The translations under genes and the position numbers were made by a program. The notes beneath the pieces are model-generated. The model had not been told where the DNA came from. It did not search any database and worked only from the letters and a program-made list of their open reading frames with translations. DNA of 64,000 nucleotides from Theristus sp. LFF4_11 (lineage: Eukaryota > Nematoda > Chromadorea > Monhysterida > Xyalidae): the NCBI GenBank assembly GCA_030248135.1, contig JASANC010003828.1, positions 24,005 to 88,004 on the forward strand. The letters are read 5' to 3'. Below are positions 1-39,310 of the stretch, in pieces; the stretch's first letter is position 1; each line of letters opens with the position of its first letter.

Positions 1-1917
1 CCGGCGAGGTCGTAGCTGCAAAACACGAAAAACAGCGTGATCCGCGTATATTTTTGGAAATTGGAGCAAAGAATTCGAGATAAACTCTGGCCAATGATCT
101 TCTCCAGGTGTGAACTTCTCCATTGCAATGTAGACGCATAAAATTGAATCCCGACTCAGTATGGCCGGTGGTGCACATCGCCACGAAATCTCCGCAATGA
201 GTGCAAATGGTTTTCATGTCGAGCCAAAACACCGAAAACTGAACACACCCTGTTGACTCCATTGTGGACTTGATTTTTCTCAAGTGCTCACCTGTGATTG
301 AACGTCAGCATGCCCACAATGGACGCGATACACGCCATTAACGGATATCTCGGCTTTACGATTACCGTCTCCTTGTTCGCATTGCGAATCTCTTCATTGA
401 AATGCTCCACGAGTCGGTCGAGCTGATCGTTGACCTGCATTGTCAATTTGAATTTTTTTTTTAAATTTAGGTGTTTAAAAGATAGTCAATTTCTCTCAAC
501 CACCAATAGAGAAAAATAAACACCGGAATAGTCGACAAATTGTTCAGCCACTTGACTGAACTCAACAATTTGTTATGGCCATTTTGACGGCCTTTTTCAT
601 CACGATATCGCAATATCGTTGTCGCCAGAGGGGCGTATAAGGGCCCATTCATGTTGCAGTATTTAGTGACCGCCCAGCTATGCTGCGCGGGCACTAAATA
701 CTGCAACACGAATGCGTCTTAAGATTTTGCAAGTTGTCAAATATCAATACAATACAATAAGCTATTCTAGTAGCCATTTTAAATCAAATACAATTCTCGT
801 TGTGGTGAGTAGAATTGTGGTTCGCGAAATAAAATGAAATGAAATGAATGCGAGCAAAAAAAATCAGAAACAAGCGCAACACCTTTGTCTCCATGAGATT
901 GCGCCCAAAGCCGAAGTCCCTCAAAACGTGCAGCGCGAATCGCCGCTGTTCCCGCCAAAACGCGCCGTCGGGCAACGCGAGACCGTATTTTCCGCCGACC
1001 ATCAACTCGAACAAATACTGGTGCGGTCGGCCGGAAAATGCGTCGGCTAGGACGAGTGGAAATTTTGAATGTATAAATTTAGTTGAAACTGGATTTTCCA
1101 ACCAGGGGACACCCTGATATTTACAATCATAATCACCGGAGAAAACAGTCAAGAAAAGAAGAAGCTCATCAAGATCGTATGCTGAATTAGGGAATGTATC
1201 AACTTTGGCATGCCTCTTGGCATACCAAGATGGTATACTATAAGTACCAACATCCATCTTGGCGAGCTTCTTAGTATGACTTTTTATCAAGTGATAATCC
1301 AATCACTGTTAAATGAAATGAAGCCACGAATGAACGGATTTCATGTGGAAGTGCGAAAAGGGGCAAAAGGGCTAAAACTGCCCGCAGCAACCACCCCCAA
1401 AACTGACCATTATTGACCAACGCTTGTTTCATCACTTCATAGTCGGTGATGACCACGAAGGGACCGGGTATCCAGATCGTGAATATGCCGCCGTACTGTT
1501 TGCCCCACTCGTCAAATTGTTTCGCTAGTTTGTCCAGCTGTGAATTTTATTCTTTGTTTAATTAAAATTTCTTGATCCAACTTTTTGAGAAACGGTTTTA
1601 AAGTGTGATTCTCGAAAGTGTCGCAGACTTTTAAAAAGTTGAACATCTTGAGTGCAAGTGCCGCCGTTTTTTTAATGTTTTTGCCCTAAATTTCTAATGC
1701 AAGCCAAAAAACAGTTTAGACCTTAATAAAAGAATAAAAATACGAATTGTTTATTAATTGAAAAACTCACCTGGCTCTCAACTGCCAAGGAATTACCAAT
1801 CAACGGCAGTGGAAGCGGTCCGGTCGGGTATTTTGAGCGTCTACCAACAAATTGGTGCCACAAAAACGCCAAAAACGCCAGTAACACCACCAAATTCAAC
1901 AACATTCTGGCAATCAA
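1..1917 (-). CDS. Cytochrome P450, CYP2-clan-like, 5' part (cut by window edge)
   Basis: Microsomal haem monooxygenase, N-terminal part only. The exons read on the minus strand are 1771-1917, 1408-1537, 883-1046, 292-434 and 1-15, with matching phases (0, 1, 0, 2). The start is the ATG at 1915-1917. It is followed by a hydrophobic anchor (residues about 5-20), a basic patch and the proline hinge PTGPLPLPLIGN typical of ER-anchored P450s. Next come the beta-1 segment WIPGPFVVITD, the DAFSGRP motif before helix B, and WREQRR in helix C, where the W and R normally contact haem propionates. The I-helix, ExxR and haem-cysteine loop lie beyond position 1, so activity cannot be judged. The P450 call is secure; subfamily and substrate are not readable. 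A PAL-3 palindrome lies in the intron before the fourth exon. Confidence 0.9.
644..717. mobile_element. PAL-3 palindromic MITE-like element, copy 1
   Basis: A near-perfect inverted repeat. The left arm reads CATTCATGTTGCAGTATTTAG and its complement returns at the right end. It lies in a P450 intron. Related copies with the same arm sequence lie at 51217-51297 and 60181-60263. Confidence 0.7.
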
Positions 1918-2318
1918 ATTCTAGCAGAAGCACTGAAGAAAACTGTGGTGAGGTTCCAAAAACATATAAAGCATTAGCCGTTATCAAAATTAAAACCAGC
2001 TCCGTTTTTCTGCCTCTTTTCCGGAGTTTTCGTCTGTCTCTGTTTGCATAACATTGTGTTTTATCACCAAACAAATTTCAGCTGCGCAAACACAGCGAGC
2101 GCATTGCGCTAGATAAATATTGCATCATATTCTGAAACGCATTATTGACATGAAAACGACTGCTTGAACAAAGTGTCTCGCAGCACATAACAATGCTGAC
2201 AAGAAACCTGTTTTCTAAACATTCGAGGTAAAGCATTATTTTAAAAAATCAATAAATTGCACAAGTCTGGCGTTTATACATTTACGTGTATATACAGCTG
2301 CAGCTGTTGTAAATGGTG

Positions 2319-2324
2319 TTTATT
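2319..2324 (-). terminator. Candidate poly(A) signal (AATAAA) for the 2428-3265 gene
   Basis: AATAAA on the minus strand about 105 bases past the stop codon at 2428-2430, the expected place for 3' end formation. Confidence 0.45.
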
Positions 2325-2427
2325 CGCACACATCACAAAATAACGCGAATTCCTGAGAAGCCGCAATATTTCATCATTTTCATCAATGCCACTTTGACAG
2401 CCTTTTTTTACGAACACCACTACGGTA

Positions 2428-3265
2428 TCAACGGCCGGTTCTGTCTGGCGGCATCAGCACCTCCATGTAATATCGATACCGCCAGAAGAAGACGCCCGCT
2501 GCGCAGATGAACGCGGTCGTGAACATCACGGCCAGCTCCATGCCGCTCATCGTGTCCGTTTTCGTCGCCTGCACCTGTTTTTTTTTCAAACTCTATGAGA
2601 TGCATGAGTGTTTGTTTGAGTTTGATTTAGCAGTAAAGTGCATCATGGACGGATACACGCACAAAGTAGCACAGCGTTACAGATCCACCAAAATAGGGTA
2701 CAGTAGGTGCAGTGCCATAAAACTCAACAACCAAGAAACAAAGTTGCAGATAAATTTTTGAGAAGCAAAAAGTTTGGTATGGTCAATCACCTGAACACCA
2801 TTTTGATTGAGCCGTTCTTTGCTTTTGAATGTTGTTAGCTAGTAGCTACACGAGTTTCTGTATCTACTTCGTGCCACAATGCTCATCGTTCAACCTTCAA
2901 CGGCACAGTATCACCGAACCACACAACAGTGATGCAGCAATGAGAAGTCGCCGCACAGCACATCGTTGTACCCTGACCTTTTTATCCGCTCCATCAGCAT
3001 TTGTTGTTTTCGCTGTTGTTGCCCCATAGCTTCGTCTTTTTGGCCGTTGATTCGACAGTAGACGTTGCTCGCTAGGTTCGTTCAAATTCTCGCGCGCATT
3101 TTCGCCGGGTTTCGCATCTCCCGCAGCGGTGTTTTGCGATTTGCCGCGTTTCACGGCTGCAGATTTGCTCTTTTCAAAGCGGTCGCATAATTCCTGCAGG
3201 TTGCGTACGCGGCTCTCGCCTTCGCTCAGCGTCAGCTTCGGTCGACTTTCGAACGGATTTTGCAT
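2428..3265 (-). CDS. Small single-pass membrane protein, family not recognised (about 144 aa)
   Basis: Two exons join in phase 0: 2978-3265 (donor after GATAAAAAG, GTCAGG) and 2428-2574 (acceptor AAAAACAG), giving 144 residues. The N-terminal 96 residues are charged and soluble. They include a short putative helix (LSEGESRVRNLQELCDRFEK) and a Lys/Arg-rich, Asn/Ala-rich stretch. Residues about 106-127 form one hydrophobic helix (MELAVMFTTAFICAAGVFFW). It is followed by RYRYYMEV and a short tail ending PPDRTGR. The helix near the C-terminus with a basic flank looks like a tail-anchored or type II membrane protein, which is an inference. The frame stays open upstream to 3520, so an earlier start or a further 5' exon is possible; the Met at 3265 is the one nearest the well-conserved-looking part. 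No function is proposed. Confidence 0.55.
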
Positions 3266-3629
3266 CACTTTCGCAGTGGAGTTTGCTTCTTGAGAAACAC
3301 AACCGAAACAATCGAAAAAATGATCCAATGTTACGGAACCAAAATCGAACTTCAATGAAAAGGCACTGGATGTGAAGAGGTCATACAAAATTTCGGTGTT
3401 CTTCCTAGTTGCACTTTTCCAACTAGGAAAACCAATGCTACTGATTCTCATTGGGTTACACTTGTTGCCATAGTCGTGATCAAAATCAATATGATGCGGT
3501 GCGTGTGCGCGCGCATCCATTCATCCCGCGTTGTATGTATCCAACTTTCAGTGAATAAAACAGTTTGAAATGGATTGATTTGTTTGTGATGCATCGTGAG
3601 AAGCAAATTTGAAGACGGAATTCACTTAT

Positions 3630-3672
3630 AGTATGTTTGTTTAAACCTGTCACTTTTGTAGAATACAAGACC
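3630..3672. mobile_element. PAL-6 terminal-repeat fragment
   Basis: AGTATGTTTGTTTAAACCTG followed by TCACTTTTGTAGAATACA. This matches the terminal arm of the palindromic element at 43024-43262. Only one arm is present here. Confidence 0.5.
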
Positions 3673-3766
3673 ATACAAACTCACAGCGCTCATTTTTAGA
3701 ACATTTGCCTTAAAAACCAATTTACATGTAAGTCCAAGTTTTTTGTTCAAAAAAATAAAAAGAGGG

Positions 3767-4015
3767 CGGTGGCGACGCAGCCGCAAACCAGTTAAGCCAG
3801 GTACTGGCGGCCCCTATTACCAGATCCACGGGTAATAGTTATGGGCATGCTTCATCCGCGCCAACCACACACCAGCGAAACACGGGGGACGCACAGGTTA
3901 CACTGCTCCGGCAACCCCAAAGCCGGACTCGGCCACGACCCCCGGCCCCGGTTTAGCCGGTGGTCCTACAGGCTTCGCTGCCCCTAAGAAGCTGTGGGAG
4001 CTGTGAATCGCATGA
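3767..4015. repeat. GC-rich block, possible retrotransposon 5' fragment
   Basis: A sharply bounded 250-bp GC-rich segment in AT-rich DNA, with many CGGCC/CCGG stretches and no long reading frame. The composition jump and lack of coding suggest an inserted fragment, possibly the 5' leader of a non-LTR element. I cannot identify it without a database. Confidence 0.3.
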
Positions 4016-6200
4016 ATCAACAACTTGCTAGATCGTTTTTATAATAGTTGACTATCCGTGAGACACGAGTATTATCGTTTCGTTTCGTTTTATTCGGCGC
4101 TCATAAGCGTCGTTCGATAGTCAGCACCAATCGATAACTATCCGCTTCGTATGTTTGTTTGGGTGTAAATTTTTGCATGCCCAATGTGCACCGTGACAAA
4201 TTGGACTCACCTTTTTAGCAGTTCTCTGCATCACAAAGCGAAAAAAACACCAACGGTGTTACCCCTCCTTCCAACTACTTTTCTGTTTGCGTTGCTGGTC
4301 AGTCTATTCAACGTCGGCACCTATGGGCAGCGTGTTTCACGTGTAAATTGGTCTCGCTCAACAAAAATGGCGGAATGAATTTTCACAAAATATGTGTATC
4401 ACAATTGAAATTGGGGTGCCGCGATACTTCATATCACAGATTCAACTCAAAAAATTCAACCTCTGCAATTCGTAACTTTGTGACTATTTGTTCTCACAAT
4501 TTGTGACTGTTTTCTTGCAACTCCAAGACCATTATTATTCTTTCTTGCTTATTTTTTGCAAGCTTTGCATTCGATGAAAGAAAGTGACATGTTTCAACAA
4601 GCATGCTGTATTTTTGTTTATGTAGAAAAGTGACGTTGAACGTTTTGCAGGCACGCTGGAAGACAGCTGAAAAAAAACACAACTCGAACCAACGAACCAA
4701 CTATTCTGCTGAAATTCAAAATGCCGCTCCAAACTTGAAACGAACGATTTGCCTGTCTGTATAATTTTGCAAGTTTAAAATTTGTCGACACGTTTAATGT
4801 CAGTCCACAGAACCAATCCAACAGAATTGTTTTCTCGTCTTATTTACACGTTTTTTCTCGAAACAGATTTTAACAGTTCTTTCAACGGCGAATTGAAAAA
4901 AAACTATTTTAGAAACAAAACACTATTCAGCAGGTTGAGTGAGTGACAAAAACAAAAAGACAGTGACAGAATATGACAAAAAATCAGGGAAAAAACAAGT
5001 TCTTCATTTTGGCATTCAATTTTTAAATTGAAACTAACCAATAAACAAGAAACAACAAATTTATACTGTCTCTTGAAACTTTATGAAAACAACAACACAA
5101 CCATGCAGAAATACAAGCAAACATTCAATTAATGAATATACTTTTTTAAAAGACCTTTCTCACAAAGATCTACTGATCGTTATAAGTCAAATAAAACTTC
5201 AAAAATATATTCTCAAAACCACCGTTATCACAAAACAACAACAAAATGTCGAAAAGGGAGCAAATAATGAAAATGGTGTATTGACCGACAGAGGGGGCAG
5301 GGAAGGGAAGAACTGAGAACAACACGAATGAAATGAACACAAAAATAAAAATACAAAAAAATCATAAACGCGAATATTGTGGAAACTCGGTATTTTTTAT
5401 TCATGGATTCCACGAAAACCAAGCGTGAGAAACACGGAAAACAAAAATCACAGAAAGTGACAGTGTACAAGGCGAAAACGAAAACAAAGCAAAAAGAACG
5501 CAACAAAAGAGGATAACAAAACCATTATGATAAATACCAACATCACATTGATAAAAGTCACACGAACAATCGGAAATCCAAATCAAACAGGTTCAACTTC
5601 AGCGTTAAAACTAAAAAACAATCATGTTTCTCACAATTTTAGGTGTTTGGCTGATGCACTTTTCTGACAGAAAAACATGACAAAATAATAATAAATAACA
5701 AATATTTGTTTCTTGAAACAAGGAATAAGCAAATGCGCTTGTTTATATGTACTTGTAACATTGATATTAGCACAATAAGCCCTTACCATTTTTATTCATT
5801 GAATGACCTTGTTTCGCAATTTTGAAATACTTTTCTTTGCCCTTTGAGTTCAATACTGTTTTTTAATTCTTGATAGAAAAGCTTGTTTAGTTAACAAAGT
5901 TAACAAAGCAGCAGCAAACTGCACATCTTGACGGGCGGAGAGTGGGGTCACTTCCACTTGGCTGGCCATAAAAAGCCTCGACGTTTCAGTATTTTTTTCA
6001 TTCGTCTCGTCTTGGAGTCAAAAAACATAGCTTTGGTGTCGAATTAGAACTGTTCCAATTCAGAAAATCAACTGAACGTATGTAGGTAGGTCGCATTACT
6101 AGTTTCACATTCACAAAATAAATATTGCACATCAACAAGACTCACAAAAAAACGTGTTCAACAAAACAATTTCAGGGTCACGATATTCATCTTGAGTGTA
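4016..6200. other. Intergenic, AT-rich, nothing assignable
   Basis: Between the small membrane-protein gene and the RAF 3' end. It contains A-rich and T-rich tracts and only short open frames without domain signal. I see no gene here. Confidence 0.6.
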
Positions 6201-6204
6201 AAGT

Positions 6205-6210
6205 TTTATT
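6205..6210 (-). terminator. Candidate RAF poly(A) signal
   Basis: AATAAA on the minus strand about 570 bases after the RAF stop at 6778-6780. It is the first good hexamer I see in the 3' flank. Confidence 0.4.
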
Positions 6211-6550
6211 AGAACAAAATCCGTTTTGGCGTAAAGTGCCCGTCTGAAAGCCGTGTGCTTCAACATAGAAATGTTGCGTAATCACCACAACACGCAGACA
6301 CACACAGGCATTATAACACTGCGCGCATGGCAGCGAATTTGCACCGCGAAAGCGTCTGGTCTTCTGACAAGCACTTCAGTCCCCAACGTCAGACCCGTTT
6401 ACGTCGACGCACATCCACGCACAGACAGGCAAGGCAGAGACGTGAATATCAAACGGTCGCACAATAAATACAGGTTGAATACGCGCGCTACAAAAAGCGC
6501 CACCGTTTACGTGGACGTGCGTCAACATGAATGGATCCAAATTAGAAACG

Positions 6551-6680
6551 GCCGCGGGAGCGGGACAGATGGTTCGGTTCTAGGACGGAAGAGCGCGGGA
6601 CGGGACAGCCGAAAGCAATTTCGGGACGGGAAAGTGCGGGACGAGCACACGGGGTCTGCGAGACGGGAACGGGACAGTGC
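6551..6680. repeat. Degenerate GGGAC short-repeat patch in the RAF 3' UTR
   Basis: About six GGGAC units (GCGGGACGGGACAG-like) in 130 bases of plus strand. In the RAF mRNA this becomes a C-rich GTCCCG-type patch just after the stop codon. It is low-complexity, and it creates long spurious open frames on both strands. Confidence 0.55.
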
Positions 6681-6777
6681 CGTTGTGCACTTTGTCCCGC
6701 CCTTTGCGCGACCCTGCTGTCCCGCGCCCACCGCACCAACTCAAATGTACTGCTTTTCACAAGCTCAGCAGTGCCGT

Positions 6778-33939
<27,162 letters not shown>

Positions 33940-34185
33940 TATGGTTGGATCGTCTTGCTACCGTGCCGTCGTCCCTGCGCGGCCACAATTTTATTGTGCT
34001 GTGCAGTCTGCTGCTCCTTCACTTCTCGATTCAATTTATTTAGTCTTTTCCTATGCTGCCGCTGCCGTTCTCTCTCGTACGTTTCCTAAAATAAGCCTTG
34101 ATTGGAGAATATGATAGCAGAGTTGGTCACGCGACAGCGACGTGTCGTCGACTGTCGCCTCGGGTGCACTATTGTAGAAAAATTT
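33940..34185 (-). promoter_or_regulatory. RAF 5' flank / 5' UTR region
   Basis: Directly upstream of the RAF start codon, which has A at -3 and G at +4. An in-frame TAG precedes it by seven codons, so the start is well placed. No TATA-like box stands out before the G-run block begins. Confidence 0.35.
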
Positions 34186-34400
34186 CTGGGGTGGGGACTG
34201 GAGGGTGGGGGGGGGGCGGGCTGGGGGGGGGGGGGGCACACCTAGAGACATAGTTGTTCCAGAGCCGAGGGGGGGCATAGTTGTTCCAGAGCAGTACCGT
34301 GGGCCCAAAACAATTTTCGAAGGGGGGGGGTATGGATGGTGCCGTGGGGGGGGGGGTGCCGACCAAAAAGTGAGGGGGGGGTCCAACCTATGGTAACGTG

Positions 34401-35470
34401 GGACCCCCCTAGGGTTAGGGGCTTTGAAAAAAAAAATTTTTTTTATTTTTTTTTTCGTTTTTTTTTTTTAATTTGGATTTTTTTTCAAACTTAAAAAAAA
34501 TTTGAAAATTTTTTTCTTCTACTTTGCTCTGAAAATTCGATTTATGGCATAATTTTTTGAAAGTTCAAACCAAATTTTCTTCCCAACTTCTTTGTGTGCT
34601 TAGGTAAATGTCATTATTTGGTCATTTTGACCGACGTACTCCATGTTTTTCGATTTGGATGACTTCTAGAGTCAATTTTTAGCGTTGAAATGACTTAACT
34701 GAATTGAAATATCGTTTCAGAAATCGTTTTCTTGCAACTTAGAACATGTTTTTCAGTCGGTAGGCCATGAGATGAACATGATATCTTGTTGATTGGCGTA
34801 TGTTATAGGTCTACAATGGAGTTGTGCGATATATTGTTAAACAATTTGAGCGGAGATGTTGGTTAATACCACATCACACGACCGTTTTTCAGATACCCGA
34901 TAACATGGCCACATGTTAAAACTTGCGTGCTGAGCTAAACTAACGTGTTAAACTAGCGTCTGTCAGTTGCCCGCAACGTGATCGCGAAATCATGGTACGT
35001 GTTTTCGATACGATGATTTGAAGAGTGGGCTCTCGCCATGTGGCAGATAGCATAGCTGGTTGAACCTGAAAGTAAGTGTCTTGGGGGGGGGGGGGGCCCG
35101 ACCGGGTCGACAGGGGTTGCCGACTTAGCTACAGCAAACAGGAATTTTTGAACACAGTCAAATTTTGGTAATTTTCTAAAGAGGAACCACTAAGAACGGT
35201 TCAATATTCAAGTACACGTGAAAAATTGCCCTGTTTTACTGTTGAAAATGCAACTTTCCCTCTATGAAATGGACATAATTTCAATAAAACACGATTTTCG
35301 CTCTTATAGTTTCCCGGATCGTTCTGAAAATAGTCTAGATGAACTCAGCTCGACGAGACGCTTTGAACGCACCTAACTTGTAAAAAAAAAATTTAAAAAA
35401 AAAAATTTCAATTTAAAAAAAAAATCCGGATTTTTTTTCCCCTAACCCTAGACCCCCCCCATAGGGGTCC
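34401..35470. mobile_element. Inserted element bounded by inverted CCCCCTAGGGTTAGGGG tips
   Basis: Left tip GGACCCCCCTAGGGTTAGGG and right tip CCCCTAACCCTAGACCCCCC are inverted copies enclosing about 1 kb of AT-rich DNA. The inner left flank (CTTTGCTCTGAAAA ... TTTTTTGAAAGTT) resembles the arm of the 39311-40576 element, so the two belong to one family. No transposase frame is seen. Confidence 0.5.
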
Positions 35471-36780
35471 CATGGGGGGGGTGCATTTTTTCAAAATTTT
35501 CTGTGGGGGGGTCCACCCCCCCCCCACCTAGAGATGTCAAGAAAAAAAAATTTTCTATTTTTTTTCTTTAAAAAAATTTTTTTTTTTTAAATTTTTTTTT
35601 AAATGAAAGTTGTTCAGAATTTTTCAGGGAGTCCGAATATCACCATCTGAGGAGCCACCGACTTACCATATGACCCCCACTCATATGGGAGGAGGGTGAA
35701 AATTTCAGACTTGGTTTCGGCGACCCCATTTTCCCACCGACGACATCACGTCTCGTGTTTTGCCTCTCAATTCACCTCAAATAACATGGAAACAAGTTCC
35801 ACAACAAACCGGTGTGATCATGCTGACGACACGAGGCGAAACAGCAACGAGCAACCAACGAAGTTACGCTTGCAGTGGCAGACAGTGCAATTTCCACCTT
35901 TCGAGATCCTGAAAAACGATGCGTAAATCATAGTTGTTCTAGGGGGGGGCCTGGGGGGGGGCCGCCCCCCCAAAAAATTTTCGAATCTATCTCTATCAGA
36001 AAGTTTTTTTCAGCTCAGCTATTATCTATCTAAAAAATTTTCTCAGTCAGCTATCTATCTGAAAATTTTTGTCTTCGAAGGATAAAATTAGTCAATTTTT
36101 GACCAAAATTGACCATTTTTGCTCGTAATTCTTGAAAATTTCGCTAATTTTAAGTAAAATAAGCGTTTATACTTAATTTTTAGTGTATTTTTAGCATTAT
36201 TTTGCTGTTTTTGTTGCTTTTTAGCGTTTTAGCTATCTATCTATCAAATTTCAAAATTTTGACCGGCCCCCCCCCCCCCAAAGTCACATCCCCCCCCCCC
36301 CGCGGCCCCCCCCCCCCCCCCCCAAAATTTTCCAGCTATCTATCTATCTGGAAAATTTGCTCCAGCTATCTATATCGGCCCCCCCCCAACCCCTCGGCTC
36401 TGGAACAACTATGGCGTAAATGTGAGTTCTCTGCTTCTATCTCACCTTAGCGACATCGGAATTTGTTGAACTAGCCTTTGCGACGCTCAAGTACTTCAAT
36501 GCGCGAGTCGATCATCACTCACCAAGGCTGAAAACAGTCGATAAATCAATCCAGAATACCACCTGAAGCGTTGAAGACTAAGTGACAAGGTAAAGCCAAA
36601 GAAAATTTTTGTTGAACTTTCGAAAAATTATGCCAAAAACGGCATTTTCAGGGCACATTAAAGAAAAAATTTCAAAAATTTTTAATAAAAAAAATAAAAA
36701 AAATGCTCATTTTTTTTACTTAAAAAAAAATTAAAAATTTTTTTTTTTGACCCTTACATCTCTACCCCCACCCCCCATGA
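35470..36780. other. Unique-looking and repeat DNA between G-run modules
   Basis: Includes a short open frame at 35696-35926 without domain signal. An inverted relative of the 39.4-kb arm lies at about 36590-36700 (GTTGAACTTTCGAAAAATTA). No gene supported. Confidence 0.45.
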
Positions 36781-39310
36781 TAATTTTTCGCTTAAATTTT
36801 GGAGGAAAAACGCTAAATTTTGCTGCAAAATCGTTGAAATTACAATGAAGAAGATGGTCAAGTTATCATATATTCCCCTTATGGACTTTTTAGACAAAAA
36901 ATCATGATTTTCGATAAAAATTTTTGGGTGTCCGGAAAATTTTGGGGGGGGGGGTCTCCGCCAGACAAAATTTCATGGGGGGTGTGGGGGGGTGTCGGCC
37001 CAATTGTCGAGGGGGGGGGGCCGGGGGGTGGGGGGTGCCCGGTTTTAGGATGGGGTGACACGGTGCCCCCCCCCACCCCCCCTCGCCCACGGTACTGTTC
37101 CAGAGCCGAGGGGTTGGGGGGGGCCGATATAGATATCTGGAGCAAATTGTCTAGATAGATAGATAGCTGGAAAATTTTGGGGGGGGGGGCCGCGGGGGGG
37201 GCCATGTGACTTTGGGGGGGGGCGGTCAAAATTTTGAAATTTAATAGATAGATAGCTAAAACGCTAAAAAGCTGTAAAAACAGCAAAATAATATACACTA
37301 AAAATCAAGTATAAACGCGTATTTTACCTAAAATTAGCGAAATTTTCAAGAATTACGAGCAAAAATGGTCAATTTTGGTCCAAAATTGACTTATTTTATG
37401 TCTTCGAAGACAAAAATTTTTAGATAGATAGCTGGCTGAGAAATTTTTTTTAGATAGATAATAGCTGAGCCGAAAAAACGGTTGGCCTGTCGTACTAAAA
37501 CAAACCACTGATGTTGGCAGACGTTGCCTAAACTAGCCAAAACCAAAACCTAATCCTAAAGCCTAATTCCAAGCTAAACATAATCCTGACCTAATCCTAA
37601 CCTAAGCCAAGCCTTTTGAAGAAGGAAGATGTCAGAACAATTGCATTTTGAACAAGTTCTTGTCGGGGCCGGAGCGTGTGCACGCGCGCTAGTGGATCAT
37701 GAGCATGAGCATGCCGATGCCGCGTGCGCGTGCGCTTTAGTAATGAAGCTTTAGGGAAAAAACCTGTTTGATAGAGATAGATTCAAAAAATTTTGGGGGG
37801 GGGGGGGCGGCCCCCCCCAGGCCCCCCCTAGAACAACTATGGCGGGGGGGGGGCGATATAGTTAGCGGGAGCAAATTTTTTAGATAGATAGATAGCTGGA
37901 AAACTTTGGGGGGGGCCGCGGGGGGGCCATGTGACTTTGGGGGCAGTACCGAAGACGAGGGGGGGTGGGGGGGTACAGCCCCCCCCCCCAGAGCACCCGA
38001 GACCTCCGCGTGGGGGGGGGGGGGGGGGGGGGACGCGACACCCACCCCCCAAAACCTGACACTGGACCATCCACACCCCCCCCCTCAAAATTTGCCAGAC
38101 ACCCCACCCACCAGTGACACCCCCCAAAAATTTTCTCGGACCACCCAAAAATCATGAATTTTTGCTCAAAAATCATGATTTTTTGTCTTTAAAGTCCATA
38201 ATATAAGCTAAATCAGTACCGTGGGCGAGGGGGGGTGGGGGGGGGGGTACACCCCCCGGAGCACCAGAGAGAGACCGTCGGGTGGGGGGTGGGGGGGGCA
38301 CCGTGCCACCCCCCCCCCTAAAAACCGGGCACCCCCCCCCCCCCCATCGGACCCCCCCCTCGAAAATTTGGCCGACACCCCCCCCCACACCCAGTACCGT
38401 GGCCCCAAAAAAATTTTCGTGGGGGGGGGGGGTATGGTACCGTGGGGGGGGGGGGGGTGCCGACCAAATTTTCGAGGGGGGGGGGGGTACGATGGGGGGG
38501 GGGGGGGTGCCCGGTTTTAGGGGGGGTGGCACGGTGCCCCCCCCCACCCCCCCACCCGACGGTCTCTGGTGCTCTGGGGGGGGGTGCACCCCCCCACCCC
38601 CCCCCGCCCCCGGTACTGCCCACACCCCCCATGAAATTTTGTCGGGCGGATACCCCCCCCCCCAAAATTTTCTGCACACCCTAAATTTTTTTCGAAAATC
38701 ATGATTTTTTGTCTATAAAGTCTATAATATAAGCTGAATATATGATAACTTGACCATCTTCATTGTAATTTCAACGATTTTGCAGCAAAATTTAGCGTTT
38801 TTCCTTCAAAATTTAAGCGAAAAATTATCATGGGGGGGTGGGGGGGGTGGACCCCCCCCCCCCCACATTAAAATTTTTAAAAATGGAACCCCCCCAATGG
38901 GACCCCCCTGGGGGGGGGGTCCCCCGTTACAAATGGTTGCACCCCCCCCAAATTTTGGGAGGGACCCCCCCCCACGGTACCATACCCCCCCCTCGAAATT
39001 TTTTTTGGGCCCACGGTACTGGACGACACCCCCCTCGAAAATTTGCTTTCGCCTTCGGTACTGTTTGGGGGGGGCGGTCAAAATTTTGAAATTAAAGCCA
39101 TAAAAACAGCAAAATAATGCCTAAAATTAGCAAAATTTTAACGAATTTCGAGCAAAAACGGTCAATTTTGGTCAAAAATTGACTCATTTTATATTTTCGA
39201 AGACAAAATTTTTTAGATATATAGCTGGCTGAATTTTTTTAGATAGATAATAGCTGAGCCAAAAAAAATTTTTTTATACAGATAGATTCGAAATTTTTTT
39301 GGGGGGGGGG

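Larger units (their letters stand above)
34186..39310. repeat. Compound repeat block of poly-G/poly-C runs and ATCT tetranucleotides
   Basis: Dozens of G or C runs of 7-16 bases, separated by short conserved phrases such as AGTTGTTCCAGAGC, AAAATTTTC and GATAGATAGCTGG. One module (GGTCAAAATTTTGAAATT ... CGAAGACAAAA ... GATAGATAGCTGG) occurs in one orientation at about 37210-37440 and 39070-39235, and inverted at about 35960-36260. Another (ATCATGATTTTCGAT ... GCAAAATTTAGCG) is inverted between about 36775-36950 and 38640-38835. Open frames here are glycine/proline artefacts of the runs. Run lengths may not be exact, since homopolymers are error-prone. Confidence 0.85.

Noticed and set aside
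34051..39103. Gly/Pro-rich open frames up to 168 codons
   Set aside because: Produced by G and C runs; no start context, splice logic or domain.
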